Of a stretch of DNA of 64,000 nucleotides, positions 36,709-46,127 are shown in pieces. Made by a program: the position numbers and the translations under genes. Every line of letters starts with the position of its first letter. Within the stretch, counting starts at the first letter, position 1. The DNA comes from Sulfitobacter litoralis (lineage in GTDB: Bacteria; Pseudomonadota; Alphaproteobacteria; Rhodobacterales; Rhodobacteraceae): the NCBI RefSeq assembly GCF_900103185.1, contig NZ_FNJD01000001.1, positions 248,001-312,000 on the forward strand, given 5' to 3'. Below the pieces are notes generated by a model that saw only the letters and a program-made list of their open reading frames with translations, ran no database searches and had not been told where the DNA came from.

Positions 36709-37077
36709 TTAATGCGGCATCACGGCTGGGGCTTCTGTGGTCATCCACATCTTCTCCAGCTGGTAGAATTCACGGACTTCCGGGCGGAACACGTGAACGA
36801 TCACATCGCCAGTATCGATCAGAACCCAATCACCGGTTTCCTTGCCTTCGACCTTGGGCGAACGGCCATAGTCATCTTTGACCATCTGTGCCAGCTTTTC
36901 CGCGATTGCAGAAACCTGACGCGAAGACCGGCCCGAGCACACGACCATATAGTCGCCGATTGCCGTTTTGCCGCGCAGATCGATCTGCACAATTTCTTCG
37001 GCTTTATCGTCGTCGAGCTGGGAAAGAATTGAAGCCAGCAAGGCGTCGCTTGTGGCAGTGTTTTGTTCAGCAGTCAT
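36709..37077 (-). CDS. rsfS: Ribosome silencing factor RsfS (Iojap)
   Basis: A 122-residue protein that binds uL14 and blocks subunit joining under starvation. [29 protein letters not shown] core (seen as [24 protein letters not shown]) and [16 protein letters not shown] define the family. The ATG has only a weak ribosome site of its own but shares a base with the TGA of an 18-codon upstream ORF that has a strong one, so translation may be coupled. Operon with rlmH. Confidence 0.95.
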   Translation of the reverse strand: MTAEQNTATSDALLASILSQLDDDKAEEIVQIDLRGKTAIGDYMVVCSGRSSRQVSAIAEKLAQMVKDDYGRSPKVEGKETGDWVLIDTGDVIVHVFRPEVREFYQLEKMWMTTEAPAVMPH

Positions 37078-37133
37078 CAGGGCTGCCTGCGGGGTAGCAG
37101 TCGGAACTGCATTTGAAAGCGTTGACAGGACAT
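37077..37133 (-). CDS. Possible 18-codon upstream ORF coupled to rsfS
   Basis: ATG at 37131-37133, preceded by AAGGAGGACA, the best ribosome site in this part of the window, and ending with TGA at 37077-37079 so that TGATG joins it to the rsfS start. The peptide would be MSCQRFQMQFRLLPRRQP. It may be only a ribosome-loading device. Alternatively rsfS begins further upstream, but its frame has no ATG, GTG or TTG close to that ribosome site. Confidence 0.35.
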   Translation of the reverse strand: MSCQRFQMQFRLLPRRQP

Positions 37134-37613
37134 TGTCCTCCTTTAGACGCGCCGACAGTCCCCCGGCGCTGGGGATGTCCTAGAATAGGCGTGCCGAAGT
37201 GAAATTTCAATGACAAGCAGGCCAAACAGGCATTTACTGGCTCTTTACTGTCACGACTGGCGCTTTGTCCGCTGCACAACTCAAGCAGCACGGCGCGCAA
37301 GGTCGTGAAGGAACCGAGCATGCGCATATAGTGGCAAGGGCCGTGTTCCGCGGGAAATTTTCTTTTCTGGTAACGCTTTGCCGGATCATGCCATGACGCT
37401 CCCCGCCGCATAGCCCCCAGCGTTTGACGATCCACACCTTACGCGCCCTGTATAACCTGCTGGGCCTCACAGAAGACCTGCGGTCTCAGCTCTTTATCAA
37501 AAAAGACCAACGGCCACCTGCGCCCGCCCTATCACAGCGCAACCCTGACAACGGCCATTCACGACTGATTCCCGTTGCAGCCAAAGCCTCGCACCGCTTT
37601 GTCGCTGCTGGCC
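37134..37613. other. 480-base gap without a convincing gene
   Basis: Between the mechanosensitive-channel stop and the rsfS leader. Both strands have short open frames (for example minus 37067-37435 and plus 37424-37645) with no recognisable motif and no ribosome site. It is slightly more AT-rich near 37190-37250 and 37340-37375. It should contain the rsfS-rlmH promoter on the minus strand; I could not place it. Confidence 0.4.
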
Positions 37614-38966
37614 TTAGCCCCCGTCAGCAGGACCTTCAGGTGTGATGCGCGACAAGGCCAGCTTGCTGTCATCCAGCATTTTAACCTCGCGCTGCGGGAA
37701 GGGGATGGAAATGCCGTTCTCTTTGAACGTATCCCACAGCGCGAGATAGACATTCCCCCTGATGTTGGTCAGCCCGCCTGTCGGGTCCTTGATCCAGAAG
37801 CGCAAGATATAGTCGACGCTGCTGTCGCCAAAGCCAACGATGTGACAGACTGGAGCCTTGAAGCTCAGCACCCGATCTACCCCACTCGCCGCATCCACGG
37901 CCAGCTTGCGCACCACATGCGGATCATCGTCGTAGGCCGTGCCGAAATAGATATCGAGCCGCACAAAATCGTTGGAATGGGACCAGTTCACCACTTGCCC
38001 GGTGATCAGGTCTTCGTTCGGGATCAGGTATTCCTTGCCGTCTCGTGTCACCACGGAGGCATAGCGCGCACCCAGCGTCTGGATCCACCCAAAGGTATCG
38101 CCAAGGCTGATCACATCCCCCGGCTTGATGGATTTGTCGATCAGGATGATGATACCCGACACAAGGTTCGACACGACCTTTTGCAGACCGAAACCAAGGC
38201 CTACACCGATCGCCCCCGACAGCACCGCAAGGCCGGTCAGATCAATCCCGACCGCCTTGACGCCCATAAAAAATGCAACGCCGTAGAGGGTCAGCTGAAC
38301 CCCCTTGACCGCCAGCACCTGCATGGAGGGGCTGATGTCTTCGTTCTTGCGGATCGTGGCCGCGCTGGTCTGACTGATGATGCGCGCCACAGAAAAGAAC
38401 AGGCCGATCACCACCAGCGCTGTGATCACGGTCAGCAGCGACAGGCGGAAATCACCGACAGACAGGGCAACAGAATCCAGAAACGCCGAGACATCATCGA
38501 CGACGTTCAGCGCATAGAGCGTAGCATAGATCCACAGCCCCCATGTCACCAGACGCCGCATGGGTCGGTTGCGCACCAGACGCGCGGCAAAGGCGATACA
38601 GACCCAAACCGCAACCAGCGTCGCGAATATACCGATCAGATAGGACCGCGACGGCCAAGTGATATTCTGCATCACCAGATACACCGCCCCCGCCAATGCA
38701 GCGAACCACATCAACCCGAGCCGGCGTTTGACCTGCACCACCATGCGCAGCTGCCATTTCGACCACCCCTCGCGCGAGCGGACCCAGTTTTGCAACCAGC
38801 TGCCCGACGCGTGATGCAGCCCCCAAGATACCAGCGCCAACCCCAGCAGGATAAACATCTGATACTGCCGCCAGCCGGGTTGCATCAGACTCTCTGCCAG
38901 CCCGATGCCCCCCGTTATCAACGCCTGAATGCTTTCAAGGAAGTGGGCAAAAGGGTCTGGGGTCAT
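37614..38966 (-). CDS. MscS-type mechanosensitive ion channel family protein
   Basis: A 450-residue membrane protein with about six N-terminal helices, then the MscS pore helix AIGVGLGFGLQKVVSNLVSG (about residues 255-275) and the beta domain with IKPGDVISLGDTFGWIQ and YLIPNEDLITGQVVNWS. The C-terminal vestibule ends FPQREVKML, as in YbdG/YnaI-like large MscS homologues. It releases solutes on osmotic downshock or regulates ion flux. The start at 38966 (MTPDPFAHF) lacks a strong ribosome site. Confidence 0.9.
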   Translation of the reverse strand: MTPDPFAHFLESIQALITGGIGLAESLMQPGWRQYQMFILLGLALVSWGLHHASGSWLQNWVRSREGWSKWQLRMVVQVKRRLGLMWFAALAGAVYLVMQNITWPSRSYLIGIFATLVAVWVCIAFAARLVRNRPMRRLVTWGLWIYATLYALNVVDDVSAFLDSVALSVGDFRLSLLTVITALVVIGLFFSVARIISQTSAATIRKNEDISPSMQVLAVKGVQLTLYGVAFFMGVKAVGIDLTGLAVLSGAIGVGLGFGLQKVVSNLVSGIIILIDKSIKPGDVISLGDTFGWIQTLGARYASVVTRDGKEYLIPNEDLITGQVVNWSHSNDFVRLDIYFGTAYDDDPHVVRKLAVDAASGVDRVLSFKAPVCHIVGFGDSSVDYILRFWIKDPTGGLTNIRGNVYLALWDTFKENGISIPFPQREVKMLDDSKLALSRITPEGPADGG

Positions 38967-39124
38967 CGTGAACTTTCTAAGCAGGAAACATATACCGCGC
39001 TGCAATGGTGGGACAATCCCGAGCACCGCGCAAGAACCGATCCCCGCCCCGACGTATAAGCATGCAATCCGATGCAGCCCTGCCACCGCCCTGCGCCGTC
39101 ACACACCTTGATCACAGGGGCGAA

Positions 39125-39242
39125 AGCGGCTAGCAAAGCCGCTATGACACATGTTTCAGACGATCTGTTCAACATCTGCGACCGCGCCCGTTTGCGCGAA
39201 CGCTTTTATGGGGCAACCCACACTGTGCTGGCGCGACTATAA
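39125..39242 (+). other. Hairpin and possible 32-codon small ORF upstream of leuC
   Basis: In the 352-base gap 38967-39318. A hairpin AGCGGCT-AGCAA-AGCCGCT spans 39125-39143; an ATG follows at 39144 with an open frame to TAA at 39240-39242 (MTHVSDDLFNICDRAR...). The ORF has no ribosome site and is not leucine-rich, so it is not an obvious leu attenuator peptide. The leuC promoter should lie after it. Weak evidence. Confidence 0.2.
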
Positions 39243-39318
39243 ACGCCTGCCTGCGCCTTGGCGCTCGTCTTTCGTACACCCCAATACCTTGCTTACATAA
39301 CATACGGGAGAGGACCAC

Positions 39319-40728
39319 ATGTCCCCCAAAACGCTCTATGATAAAATCTGGGATGCCCATGTCGCGCACGAAGCCGACGATGGTACCTGCCTTTTGTACA
39401 TCGACCGTCACCTCGTCCACGAAGTGACGAGCCCGCAAGCCTTTGAAGGGCTGCGGATGACGGGCCGCACCGTGCGCCGCCCCGACCAGACAATCGCCGT
39501 GCCCGATCACAACGTGCCGACCACACTGGACCGCGCCAACGCTGCGACAATGACCGAAGACAGCCGCGTTCAGGTTGCGGCCCTTGATACCAACGCCAAG
39601 GAATTCGGGCTGCACTATTACCCCGTGTCCGACGTGCGTCAGGGCATCGTGCATATCGTTGGCCCGGAACAGGGCTGGACCCTGCCCGGCATGACCGTTG
39701 TCTGCGGCGACAGCCACACGGCGACACATGGCGCGTTCGGCTCGCTGGCCCACGGGATCGGCACCTCTGAGGTCGAACACGTATTGGCGACGCAAACGCT
39801 GATCCAGAAAAAGTCCAAGAACATGAAGGTCGAGATCACCGGCAAGCTTGCCCCCGGTGTGACTGCCAAGGACATCACCATGACCGTGATCGGTGAAACC
39901 GGCACGGCAGGCGGCACCGGCTATGTCATCGAATATTGCGGCGAAGCGATCCGTGATCTGTCGATGGAAGGCCGCATGACCGTCTGCAACATGGCGATCG
40001 AAGGCGGCGCGCGCGCTGGCCTGATTGCGCCAGATGACAAGACGTTTGAATATTGCAAAGGCCGCCCCCACGCGCCCAAAGGTGCCCAGTGGGAAGCCGC
40101 AATGGGCTGGTGGAAAACGCTGTATTCCGATGACGACGCGCATTGGGACAAGGTCATCACCATCAAGGGTGAAGACATCGCGCCAGCCGTGACTTGGGGC
40201 ACCTCGCCCGAGGACGTTCTGCCGATCACCGCCAAAGTGCCCGCCGCATCTGATTTTACCGGCGGCAAGGTCGACGCGGCGAAACGCGCGATTGAATACA
40301 TGGGTCTGACCGAAGGCATGGCGTTGACGGATATCGAGATCGACACCGTGTTCATCGGGTCCTGCACCAACGGCCGCATCGAAGACCTGCGCGCTGCCGC
40401 GGCAGTCCTGAAGGGCAAGAAGATCAAGGAAGGCATGCGTGCCATGATCGTTCCCGGCTCGGGGTTGGTGCGGGCACAAGCCGAAGAAGAAGGCCTTGCC
40501 GATATCTTCAAGGACGCTGGCTTTGAATGGCGGCTTGCGGGCTGTTCGATGTGTCTGGCGATGAACCCCGACCAACTGGCACCGGGCGAACGCTGCGCAT
40601 CGACATCCAACCGCAACTTCGAAGGCCGTCAGGGCTTTAAGGGGCGCACCCACTTGATGTCACCCGCGATGGCTGCCGCAGCAGCGCTCACCGGACGTTT
40701 GACCGATATCCGCCAGCTTGACGCGTAA
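39319..40728 (+). CDS. leuC: 3-isopropylmalate dehydratase large subunit
   Basis: A 469-residue aconitase-family subunit isomerising 2- to 3-isopropylmalate in leucine synthesis. The start [54 protein letters not shown] and GCSMCLAMN supply the active site and the three cysteines that hold the 4Fe-4S cluster. Full family length. A GAGAGG site precedes the ATG. leuD follows after 30 bases; the first two genes of the leu region. Confidence 0.97.
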   Translation: MSPKTLYDKIWDAHVAHEADDGTCLLYIDRHLVHEVTSPQAFEGLRMTGRTVRRPDQTIAVPDHNVPTTLDRANAATMTEDSRVQVAALDTNAKEFGLHYYPVSDVRQGIVHIVGPEQGWTLPGMTVVCGDSHTATHGAFGSLAHGIGTSEVEHVLATQTLIQKKSKNMKVEITGKLAPGVTAKDITMTVIGETGTAGGTGYVIEYCGEAIRDLSMEGRMTVCNMAIEGGARAGLIAPDDKTFEYCKGRPHAPKGAQWEAAMGWWKTLYSDDDAHWDKVITIKGEDIAPAVTWGTSPEDVLPITAKVPAASDFTGGKVDAAKRAIEYMGLTEGMALTDIEIDTVFIGSCTNGRIEDLRAAAAVLKGKKIKEGMRAMIVPGSGLVRAQAEEEGLADIFKDAGFEWRLAGCSMCLAMNPDQLAPGERCASTSNRNFEGRQGFKGRTHLMSPAMAAAAALTGRLTDIRQLDA

Positions 40729-40758
40729 GCGGCCAGCAGATCAAAGGACAACAAGACA

Positions 40759-41364
40759 ATGAATAAATTCGACAAGCTTTCCGGGATCGCGGCCCCCATG
40801 CCGATGGTGAATATCGACACCGATATGATCATCCCCAAGCAGTTCCTGAAAACAATCAAACGGTCGGGCCTTGGCGTGAACCTGTTTGACGAGATGCGCT
40901 ATGACCGCGACGGCAACGAAGTGCCTGATTTCGTCCTGAACAAGCCGCAATACCGCGAAACACAGATTCTGGTCGCAGGCGATAACTTTGGCTGTGGCTC
41001 TTCGCGTGAACACGCGCCTTGGGCGATTGCCGATTTTGGCATCACCTGCGTGATTGCGCCCAGTTTTGCGGATATCTTTTACAGCAACTGTTTCAAGAAC
41101 GGCATCCTGCCCATTGCCCTGCCGCAAGAACAGGTCGATCTGCTGATGAAAGACGCCGAAAAAGGCTCCAACGCGCGGATCGAGGTGGACCTTGAGGCGC
41201 AGACGATCACCAGTTCCGATGGCGACGTCTTCACCTTCCAGGTCGACGCGTTCAAAAAGCACTGCTTGATGAACGGTCTGGACGATATCGGCCTGACCAT
41301 GGAAAAAGCGGCTTCGATCGACAGCTTCGAATCTGCTGCCGCACAGGCGCGTCCTTGGGTGTAA
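40759..41364 (+). CDS. leuD: 3-isopropylmalate dehydratase small subunit
   Basis: A 201-residue swivel-domain partner of Leu[18 protein letters not shown] and [20 protein letters not shown] are the LeuD signatures, and GFDIGL-like ending (DDIGLTM) matches the family C-terminus. AAAGGA lies about ten bases before the ATG. After the stop, two stem-loops occur before the next gene, so leuB, 2.2 kb further on, probably has separate or attenuated expression. Confidence 0.96.
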   Translation: MNKFDKLSGIAAPMPMVNIDTDMIIPKQFLKTIKRSGLGVNLFDEMRYDRDGNEVPDFVLNKPQYRETQILVAGDNFGCGSSREHAPWAIADFGITCVIAPSFADIFYSNCFKNGILPIALPQEQVDLLMKDAEKGSNARIEVDLEAQTITSSDGDVFTFQVDAFKKHCLMNGLDDIGLTMEKAASIDSFESAAAQARPWV

Positions 41365-41686
41365 AACCTTTGGCCGCGGCCCCCTGGGGCCGCTGGCTTG
41401 ACCTAACCGTGGGTTGAGAGCTATAAATAGTTGTGGGCGTCGTGTGAACGCCCACAACATATCGTGGGTAGCGTCATTTGCGCCGCAGCAATGATGCAAT
41501 ACCGCACCATACCTGCGCCCTAATTGCCTCAGGTCCATCGCCATTGTCAGGAATCCTCTTGAGGAATGTGGCGAAAGAAGACACAATTGAGGCAATTCTG
41601 AGGCAGGCCTTCGACACCCGAGGGCATCAAGTTGGAACAAGCACGCGGCAAAGTATCGTGGCTGGCCAGTTTGGAAGGGTAGTTTT
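41365..41686. other. 322-base intergenic region with stem-loops and an inverted repeat
   Basis: No gene seen. A GC-rich hairpin lies at 41376-41393, and an 11-bp perfect stem GTTGTGGGCGT/ACGCCCACAAC at 41430-41458 with a 7-base loop, neither followed by a U-run. Further on, AATTGCCTCA (41522-41531) and TGAGGCAATT (41588-41597) form a perfect 10-bp inverted repeat 56 bases apart, enclosing CCTCTTGAGG. The first two could end the leuCD transcript; the last could fold into a leader RNA for the downstream membrane gene. Confidence 0.5.
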
Positions 41687-42532
41687 GTGATTGCACGTAT
41701 ATCCGGCGCGGCAGCGCGTGGCATTCTGGTGGCATTGCTGATCGCAACGCCGGCCCTCATGTTACCCGCTATGCTTAATGATGCCAGTCAGATCACCATG
41801 CTGGTGGCGCTGATTGCCTGTTTCCTCACGTTTATCGAATACAATTCCAACTTCCCCAGCATCATCGAATTTCGCGATGCCGCGCCGTTCAACCGGCTGC
41901 GCTATGTCTGCCTGCTGGTGACGGTCATCGTGTTGACGCTGATCCTGAAGCAAAAGGTCAGCCCGTCGGTTCTGGGCGGGGCGATGACCTCTATCGGGAC
42001 GATCCTCGGCAACGCGATGGACTTTCCTTTCTCACCCGTGCGTATGATCGTGCTGATGCTGCCCGAAAACGCCAGCGACGCGCTGGTCGCGTCGGTGCGC
42101 ACATCGGCGGGCATGGCCTATCTGATCTCGCTGATCTCGATGGGCGCGTTTCTGGTGCTGGTACGCATCATGAACTGGCCTGTGCGTCAGGGGGCCTTTA
42201 ACGTCTGGGTGAACCTGCCGCTGTTTGACCCAACAGCGGGCGGAGACGTCATCTATCGGCTGCAACGGGATGCGCGGATCAATATCGCGCTTGGTTTCCT
42301 GCTGCCCTTCCTGATCCCCGCGGTGGTCAAAGCGGCCTCTGATCTGCTAGACCCGATTACATTGCAGAACCCGCATACCCAGATCTGGACAGTCGCCGCA
42401 TGGGCCTTCCTTCCTGCCAGTATCATCATGCGCGGCATTGCCATGGGCAAGATCGCCGAGATGATCGAAGAGAAACGCCGTCGCGCCTATGCCGACGACG
42501 CGGAAAAGGACCACGGCTTGCAGCCAGCCTGA
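41687..42532 (+). CDS. Conserved multi-spanning membrane protein, function unknown
   Basis: A 281-residue protein with about six hydrophobic segments (near residues 8-30, 34-52, 70-88, 120-155, 195-215, 240-255). It starts with GTG, preceded by GGAAGGG at 8 bases. NSNFPSIIEFRDAAPFNRLRY and MDFPFSPVRMIVLMLPE are distinctive but match no domain I can name. The end ([20 protein letters not shown]) overlaps the next coding region. It lies inside the leuCD-leuB interval together with a nuclease-fold protein; a link to leucine synthesis is not implied. Confidence 0.82.
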   Translation: MIARISGAAARGILVALLIATPALMLPAMLNDASQITMLVALIACFLTFIEYNSNFPSIIEFRDAAPFNRLRYVCLLVTVIVLTLILKQKVSPSVLGGAMTSIGTILGNAMDFPFSPVRMIVLMLPENASDALVASVRTSAGMAYLISLISMGAFLVLVRIMNWPVRQGAFNVWVNLPLFDPTAGGDVIYRLQRDARINIALGFLLPFLIPAVVKAASDLLDPITLQNPHTQIWTVAAWAFLPASIIMRGIAMGKIAEMIEEKRRRAYADDAEKDHGLQPA

Positions 42533-43509
42533 TCGCGGGTGCCCTGCTAGCCGCGACAGCCGCCAACGCGGACCCGCTGCGCATCGCCACCTTTAACACC
42601 GAATTATCGCGCGCCGGACCAGGTCTGCTGCTGCGGGATCTGGCCAAAGGGTCGGACCCACAGATCAGCGCCGTGATGCGTCTGCTGGCGGATGTCTCTG
42701 CCGATATCATCGTGCTGCAAGGCATCGACTATGACCTCGACGGGACCACGCTTGGTGCTTTCGCAGATGTGCTTGGCGCAAGGGGTCCCGTCTACCCCCA
42801 TCGTTTCGCGCTGCCCCCCAATGCCGGACGCCCCACAGGGCTGGATATGGATGGTGATGGCCAAACAGGCGGCGCACGCGATGGTCAGGGGTATGGGCGG
42901 TTCTTTGGCGCGGGCGCGATGGCGATCCTGTCGCGCTATCCTGTGCTGAACCCTGCCGTGCAGGATCATACCGCATTTCTGTGGCGCGACCTGCCCGATG
43001 CGCTGCTGCCCCGAACAAAGAATGGCCCCTTCCCCTCTGATGCAGTGCAACAGGTGCAGCGCCTTGCGTCGCACGGCGCGTGGGTCGTACCGATCGCCAT
43101 CCCCGATCAGCCGCCCGTGACCTTGCTGACCTTCTATGCCACGCCCCCTGTGTTCGATGGACCAGAGGACCGAAACGGCAAACGCAACCATGATGAAATT
43201 CTGTTTTGGGATCACTATCTGGCAGGCACCTTTGGTCCACCGCCAAACGAACGCGTTGTCCTGTTAGGGGATGCAAACCTCGATCCGACCAAAGGCGAAG
43301 GGTTGAAAACCGCAATCCAGACCCTGCTGGATCACCCCGCCCTGCAAGACCCGCTGGCGGATCAACCCACCGTCACCTTCGACAGTTTGGGGGACATGCG
43401 CGTCGACTATCTGCTGCCCTCGACCGATTGGCGCGTTGTGGCGGCCGGCGTCGCGCGTGACCCCGCTGCCAGCCGTCACGGCCTGGTCTGGGCCGATCTT
43501 GACCGCTAG
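42400..43509 (+). CDS. Endonuclease/exonuclease/phosphatase family protein (exported; start uncertain)
   Basis: The conserved part begins [14 protein letters not shown] (at 42571) and has [42 protein letters not shown] sequence, [16 protein letters not shown] and [10 protein letters not shown], the metal-dependent DNase I/phosphatase fold. Just before it, [19 protein letters not shown] is a good signal-peptide core. The only canonical in-frame start is the ATG at 42400, deep in the preceding gene. An out-of-frame ATG at 42489 would give [13 protein letters not shown] if one C were absent, and a CTG at 42529 overlaps the previous stop. Substrate (phosphodiester or phosphomonoester) is unknown. 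Confidence 0.78.
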   Translation: MGLPSCQYHHARHCHGQDRRDDRRETPSRLCRRRGKGPRLAASLIAGALLAATAANADPLRIATFNTELSRAGPGLLLRDLAKGSDPQISAVMRLLADVSADIIVLQGIDYDLDGTTLGAFADVLGARGPVYPHRFALPPNAGRPTGLDMDGDGQTGGARDGQGYGRFFGAGAMAILSRYPVLNPAVQDHTAFLWRDLPDALLPRTKNGPFPSDAVQQVQRLASHGAWVVPIAIPDQPPVTLLTFYATPPVFDGPEDRNGKRNHDEILFWDHYLAGTFGPPPNERVVLLGDANLDPTKGEGLKTAIQTLLDHPALQDPLADQPTVTFDSLGDMRVDYLLPSTDWRVVAAGVARDPAASRHGLVWADLDR

Positions 43510-43574
43510 CCGTTCTTGACCCCTCCCCCTCCCCGCGCTACGCCGCTGTGAACGTATTTTTCAGGAGACATCGC

Positions 43575-44681
43575 ATGGCCAACCCCACATTGCTAATCCT
43601 CGCCGGTGACGGCATCGGCCCCGAGGTCATGGGCCAGGTTGTCCGCATCATCGACTGGTTTGGCGACAAGCGCGATCTGGCCTTTGACGTGGATCACGAT
43701 CTGGTTGGCGGTGCCGCCTATGACAAGCACGGCACGCCCCTGCATGACGACACAATGGCCAAAGCACTGGCGGCGGACGCTGTTTTGCTTGGTGCCGTCG
43801 GTGGGCCAAAGTACGACGCGCTTGATTTCAGCGTCAAACCCGAACGCGGCCTGCTGCGTCTGCGCAAGGAAATGGACCTGTTCTCGAACCTGCGTCCCGC
43901 ACAATGCTTTGACGCGCTGGCAGATTTCTCATCGCTGAAGAAAGACCTCGTCGCCGGGCTCGACATCATGATCGTGCGCGAACTGACATCCGGCGTCTAC
44001 TTTGGCGAACCGCGGGGAATTTTCGAGGAAGGCAACGAGCGCGTCGGCATCAATACACAGCGCTACACCGAATCCGAGATTGACCGCGTTGCGCGGTCGG
44101 CTTTTGAACTGGCGCGTCGTCGGGGCAACAAAGTCTGCTCGATGGAGAAAGCCAACGTCATGGAAAGCGGCATCCTGTGGCGCGAAGTCGTGCAAAAAGT
44201 GCATGACGAAGACTACCCCGATGTCGAGCTGTCCCACATGTACGCCGACAACGGCGCGATGCAGCTGGTCCGCGCGCCCAAGCAGTTCGACGTAATTGTC
44301 ACCGACAACCTGTTCGGCGACATCCTGTCCGACTGTGCTGCGATGCTGACAGGCTCGCTGGGGATGCTGCCCTCTGCCTCGCTGGGTGCGCCCAATGCCG
44401 ATGGCCGCCCCAAGGCGCTTTACGAACCCGTCCACGGCTCTGCCCCCGATATCGCGGGCCAAGGTAAGGCGAACCCCATCGCCTGTATCCTCAGCTTTGC
44501 CATGGCGCTGCGCTATTCCTTCGACCAAGGCGATGAAGCCGCGCGTCTGGAAAAAGCCGTCGAACAGGTTCTTGCTGATGGTGCCCGCACCGCAGACCTG
44601 ATGGGCCCCGAAGGCGGCTCCCCTATCTCGACCTCGGAAATGGGCGACGCTATCCTCGCAGCGCTCGACGCGAGCCTGTAA
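43575..44681 (+). CDS. leuB: 3-isopropylmalate dehydrogenase
   Basis: A 368-residue NAD-dependent beta-decarboxylating dehydrogenase, third step of leucine synthesis. [52 protein letters not shown] and [28 protein letters not shown] are the family motifs, including the catalytic Tyr/Lys and Mg-binding Asp residues. AGGAG lies 7 bases before the ATG at 43575. It is separated from leuCD by the membrane-protein and nuclease-fold genes. Confidence 0.97.
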   Translation: MANPTLLILAGDGIGPEVMGQVVRIIDWFGDKRDLAFDVDHDLVGGAAYDKHGTPLHDDTMAKALAADAVLLGAVGGPKYDALDFSVKPERGLLRLRKEMDLFSNLRPAQCFDALADFSSLKKDLVAGLDIMIVRELTSGVYFGEPRGIFEEGNERVGINTQRYTESEIDRVARSAFELARRRGNKVCSMEKANVMESGILWREVVQKVHDEDYPDVELSHMYADNGAMQLVRAPKQFDVIVTDNLFGDILSDCAAMLTGSLGMLPSASLGAPNADGRPKALYEPVHGSAPDIAGQGKANPIACILSFAMALRYSFDQGDEAARLEKAVEQVLADGARTADLMGPEGGSPISTSEMGDAILAALDASL

Positions 44682-44693
44682 GACAAAGAACGC

Positions 44694-44719
44694 AGCCCTG
44701 CCGGACCACCGGCGGGGCT
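44694..44719 (+). terminator. Hairpin after leuB, probable terminator
   Basis: An 11-bp stem (44694-44704 with 44709-44719, one G-U pair) closed by a 4-base loop, 12 bases after the leuB stop. There is no U-run, so termination may need Rho or be partial. Confidence 0.6.
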
Positions 44720-44856
44720 ACTCCGATCCCCGCTGCACCGCCGCGATCGCGAAAGCGGCTTCGTTATAGCCAGACGCATCAGACGCCGCCGCACAGCACT
44801 TTCCCTAAATTTCGTGAAACCCGCACCCGCCCTGACCATTGGCACGCAGGCAGCAA

Positions 44857-44933
44857 TGGTGACCCCGATTGGATTCGAACCAATAACCTGCCCCTTAGGA
44901 GGGGGCTGCTCTATCCAGTTGAGCCACGGGGCC
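44857..44933 (-). tRNA. tRNA-Arg, anticodon CCT
   Basis: The minus strand reads GGCCCCG at the 5' end, pairing with CGGGGTC in the acceptor stem (one G-U), followed by the discriminator A and an encoded CCA. The D arm GGCTCAACTGGATAGAGC, anticodon stem GCCCC-CTCCTAA-GGGGC with anticodon CCT, and TTCGAATC T-loop are all present. Length 77 with CCA. It reads AGG codons. Confidence 0.96.
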
Positions 44934-45089
44934 ACGGGTTTGACTTAGCGCAAAATGCGGTGGTGATCCAGTCACAGAACCGGACATCTCGGCAGGTCTG
45001 AGGCGGGGTGCTTGATATGGTGATTGCCTGTGATCATGGGACGCACTACGCTGTTGATAGAATACCACTTTCAAGCAGGACAAGCGCCT

Positions 45090-46127
45090 TTGACACAGCC
45101 TCCGAAACGCCCGTTGACCCTTCGTGATGTATCCGATGCCTGCGGGGTGTCGGAAATGACGGTCAGCCGGGTCCTGCGAAAACGCGGCGATGTCTCAGAC
45201 GCGACGCGGCGGCGGGTGTTGGCGGCGGCCAAGGAACTGGGATACGTGCCCAACCAGATCGCCGGATCGCTGGCCTCCCAGCGGGTCAATCTGGTCGCTG
45301 TGATCATTCCATCGCTGTCGAACATGGTCTTCCCCGAGGTGCTGAACGGCATCAATCAGGTGCTGGAAGACACGCCGTTGCAGCCGGTTGTGGGCGTGAC
45401 GGACTATATGCCCGAAAAAGAAGAGCGCGTTTTGTACGAAATGCTGTCCTGGCGGCCTTCGGGCGTGATCATCGCGGGACTGGAACATTCCGAGGCGACG
45501 CGTGCCATGCTCAAGAACGCGGGCATCCCCGTGGTCGAGATCATGGACGTGGACGGACGTCCGATTGATGCGATGGTCGGCATCTCGCACCGCCGTGCAG
45601 GGCAGGAGATGGCCAAGGCGATCCTCAAGGAAGGCTATGAACATATCGGGTTCATGGGCACCAAGATGCCATTGGACCACCGCGCACGTAAACGGTTCGA
45701 AGGGTTCACCGAAGGGCTTGCCAAAGCAGGAATAGAGATAGAGGACCGCGCGTTCTATTCCGGCGGCTCCGCACTGGCCAAGGGGCGCGAGATGACGCAA
45801 GACATGCTCGAGCGGTCGCCCGAACTGGATTTCCTGTACTATTCAAACGACATGATCGGCGCAGGCGGGCTGTTGTATCTGATCGATCAGGGCATTGATA
45901 TTCCGGGCCAGATTGGCCTTGCCGGCTTTAACAACGTGGAGCTTTTGCAGGGTCTGCCCCGCCAGCTTGCTACGATGGACGCCTGCCGGCTTGAGGTCGG
46001 ACAGGCCGCTGCGCGTATTATCCTGAATGATACGCTGGATGAACCGGACCCGGATCTGCAAACGCAAATCACCCTGACACCCACCTTGTCGCTGGGGGAT
46101 ACACTGCGCCGCAACCGCAAGGTATGA
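45090..46127 (+). CDS. LacI family transcriptional regulator
   Basis: A protein of about 345 residues. The N-terminal helix-turn-helix TLRDVSDACGVSEMTVSRVLR is followed by the hinge helix NQIAGSLAS and a periplasmic-binding-protein-like effector domain (VNLVAVIIPSLSNMVFPEVL; FLYYSNDMIGAGGLLYL). A gluconate-type repressor (GntR of the LacI family) is a plausible subgroup. The start is probably TTG at 45090, which has AGGA nine bases upstream; an in-frame ATG at 45036 has none. It is coupled to ycaQ (ATGA). Its target could be the downstream catabolic module, but this is not shown. Confidence 0.9.
   Translation: MTQPPKRPLTLRDVSDACGVSEMTVSRVLRKRGDVSDATRRRVLAAAKELGYVPNQIAGSLASQRVNLVAVIIPSLSNMVFPEVLNGINQVLEDTPLQPVVGVTDYMPEKEERVLYEMLSWRPSGVIIAGLEHSEATRAMLKNAGIPVVEIMDVDGRPIDAMVGISHRRAGQEMAKAILKEGYEHIGFMGTKMPLDHRARKRFEGFTEGLAKAGIEIEDRAFYSGGSALAKGREMTQDMLERSPELDFLYYSNDMIGAGGLLYLIDQGIDIPGQIGLAGFNNVELLQGLPRQLATMDACRLEVGQAAARIILNDTLDEPDPDLQTQITLTPTLSLGDTLRRNRKV

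Noticed and set aside
37067-37435. Minus-strand 122-codon frame upstream of rsfS
   Set aside because: Overlaps rsfS in another frame, low-complexity mixed composition with several Cys, no ribosome site or known motif.
37575-39059. Long plus-strand open frame opposite the mechanosensitive channel gene
   Set aside because: Composition is that of a shadow frame (many His, Gln, Arg); the minus-strand frame has clear MscS pore and beta-domain motifs.
39169-40653. Long minus-strand open frame (about 494 codons) opposite leuC
   Set aside because: It runs antisense through the highly conserved LeuC sequence, has His/Arg/Gly-rich composition typical of a high-GC shadow frame and no recognisable domain.
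40741-41760. Minus-strand open frame over leuD and the following gap
   Set aside because: Antisense to leuD, no domain, and extends across hairpins in the intergenic region.
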